Positions 63,703 to 64,000 of a DNA stretch of 64,000 nucleotides are shown here, one piece after another (positions within the stretch are counted from its first letter, which is position 1; the number at the start of each line of letters is the position of its first letter). The position numbers and the translations under genes are program-made. Source of the DNA: Halorubrum ruber (GTDB taxonomy: Archaea > Halobacteriota > Halobacteria > Halobacteriales > Haloferacaceae); the NCBI RefSeq assembly GCF_018228765.1, contig NZ_CP073695.1, forward strand, positions 186,001 through 250,000. The letters are read 5' to 3'. Below the pieces are notes generated by a model. The model searched no databases and was not told the DNA's origin. It worked only from the letters and a program-made list of their open reading frames with translations.

Positions 63703-64000
<298 letters not shown>

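Overview
The window is a piece of a haloarchaeal chromosome (class Halobacteria, most like Halorubrum or a close relative). Evidence: very high GC, strongly acidic predicted proteins, TATA-box promoters with short or no leaders, Tat-exported lipoproteins, archaeal markers (TFB, ribosomal protein L10e, NucS, MptD-type aldolase, RNase FAU-1) and the haloarchaeal rRNA order 16S - tRNA-Ala - 23S - 5S - tRNA-Cys, read on the minus strand at the right end.

Layout. 1-2.5 kb: the 3' part of a transcription factor B gene whose last codons are supplied by the end hairpin of an IS1341-type TnpB element. 2.5-5.2 kb: an HTH regulator divergent from a GTPBP1-like GTPase. 5.4-11.8 kb: a complete dipeptide/oligopeptide ABC importer operon (lipoprotein, two permeases, two ATPases). 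11.8-19.1 kb: MptD aldolase, a LEA2-type protein, an S-adenosylhomocysteine/deoxyadenosine deaminase, a non-coding repeat (copy A), a repeat-rich exported protein and adenosylhomocysteinase. 19.1-21.4 kb: a second TnpB element with its DUF2080 partner, a solo element end, a 223-bp MITE with a perfect target duplication, and a VapB-like antitoxin with no toxin. 21.4-25.1 kb: NucS, L10e and a Ski2-like helicase. 25.1-28.5 kb: tRNA-Pro and tRNA-Phe, each followed by extra copies of its own 3' end, with non-coding repeat copy B, a solitary m5C methyltransferase and a beta-carbonic anhydrase between them. 28.5-31.7 kb: a possible toxin-antitoxin pair, small membrane and zinc-ribbon proteins, CspA and a ferredoxin. 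31.8-48 kb: zinc-ribbon protein, USP, ROK glucokinase, PrsW protease, RNase FAU-1, a very large GH97 glycosidase, a GCS2-family ligase, NifU-like protein, membrane ferredoxin, PUA protein, non-coding repeat copy C, an EEP hydrolase and a DUF1028 protein. 48.3-56.3 kb: a four-gene operon of two PrkA-type kinases, a YeaH/YhbH protein and SpoVR. 56.4-59.7 kb: membrane proteins and a VOC/esterase pair. 59.8-64 kb: tRNA-Cys and the rRNA operon.

How the genes connect. The Dpp operon imports peptides. The deaminase and adenosylhomocysteinase both act on by-products of AdoMet use. The exported GH97 enzyme could release glucose for the ROK glucokinase. The PrkA-YeaH-SpoVR operon is a conserved stress and stationary-phase module.

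The most unusual content is non-coding. Three diverged copies of a roughly 250-nt element each keep a perfect 19-bp stem through compensatory base changes, which points to a structured RNA family behind a TATA box. Two different tRNA genes are trailed by palindromic copies of their own T-arm and acceptor end. At tRNA-Phe these lie in a 276-bp tandem repeat.
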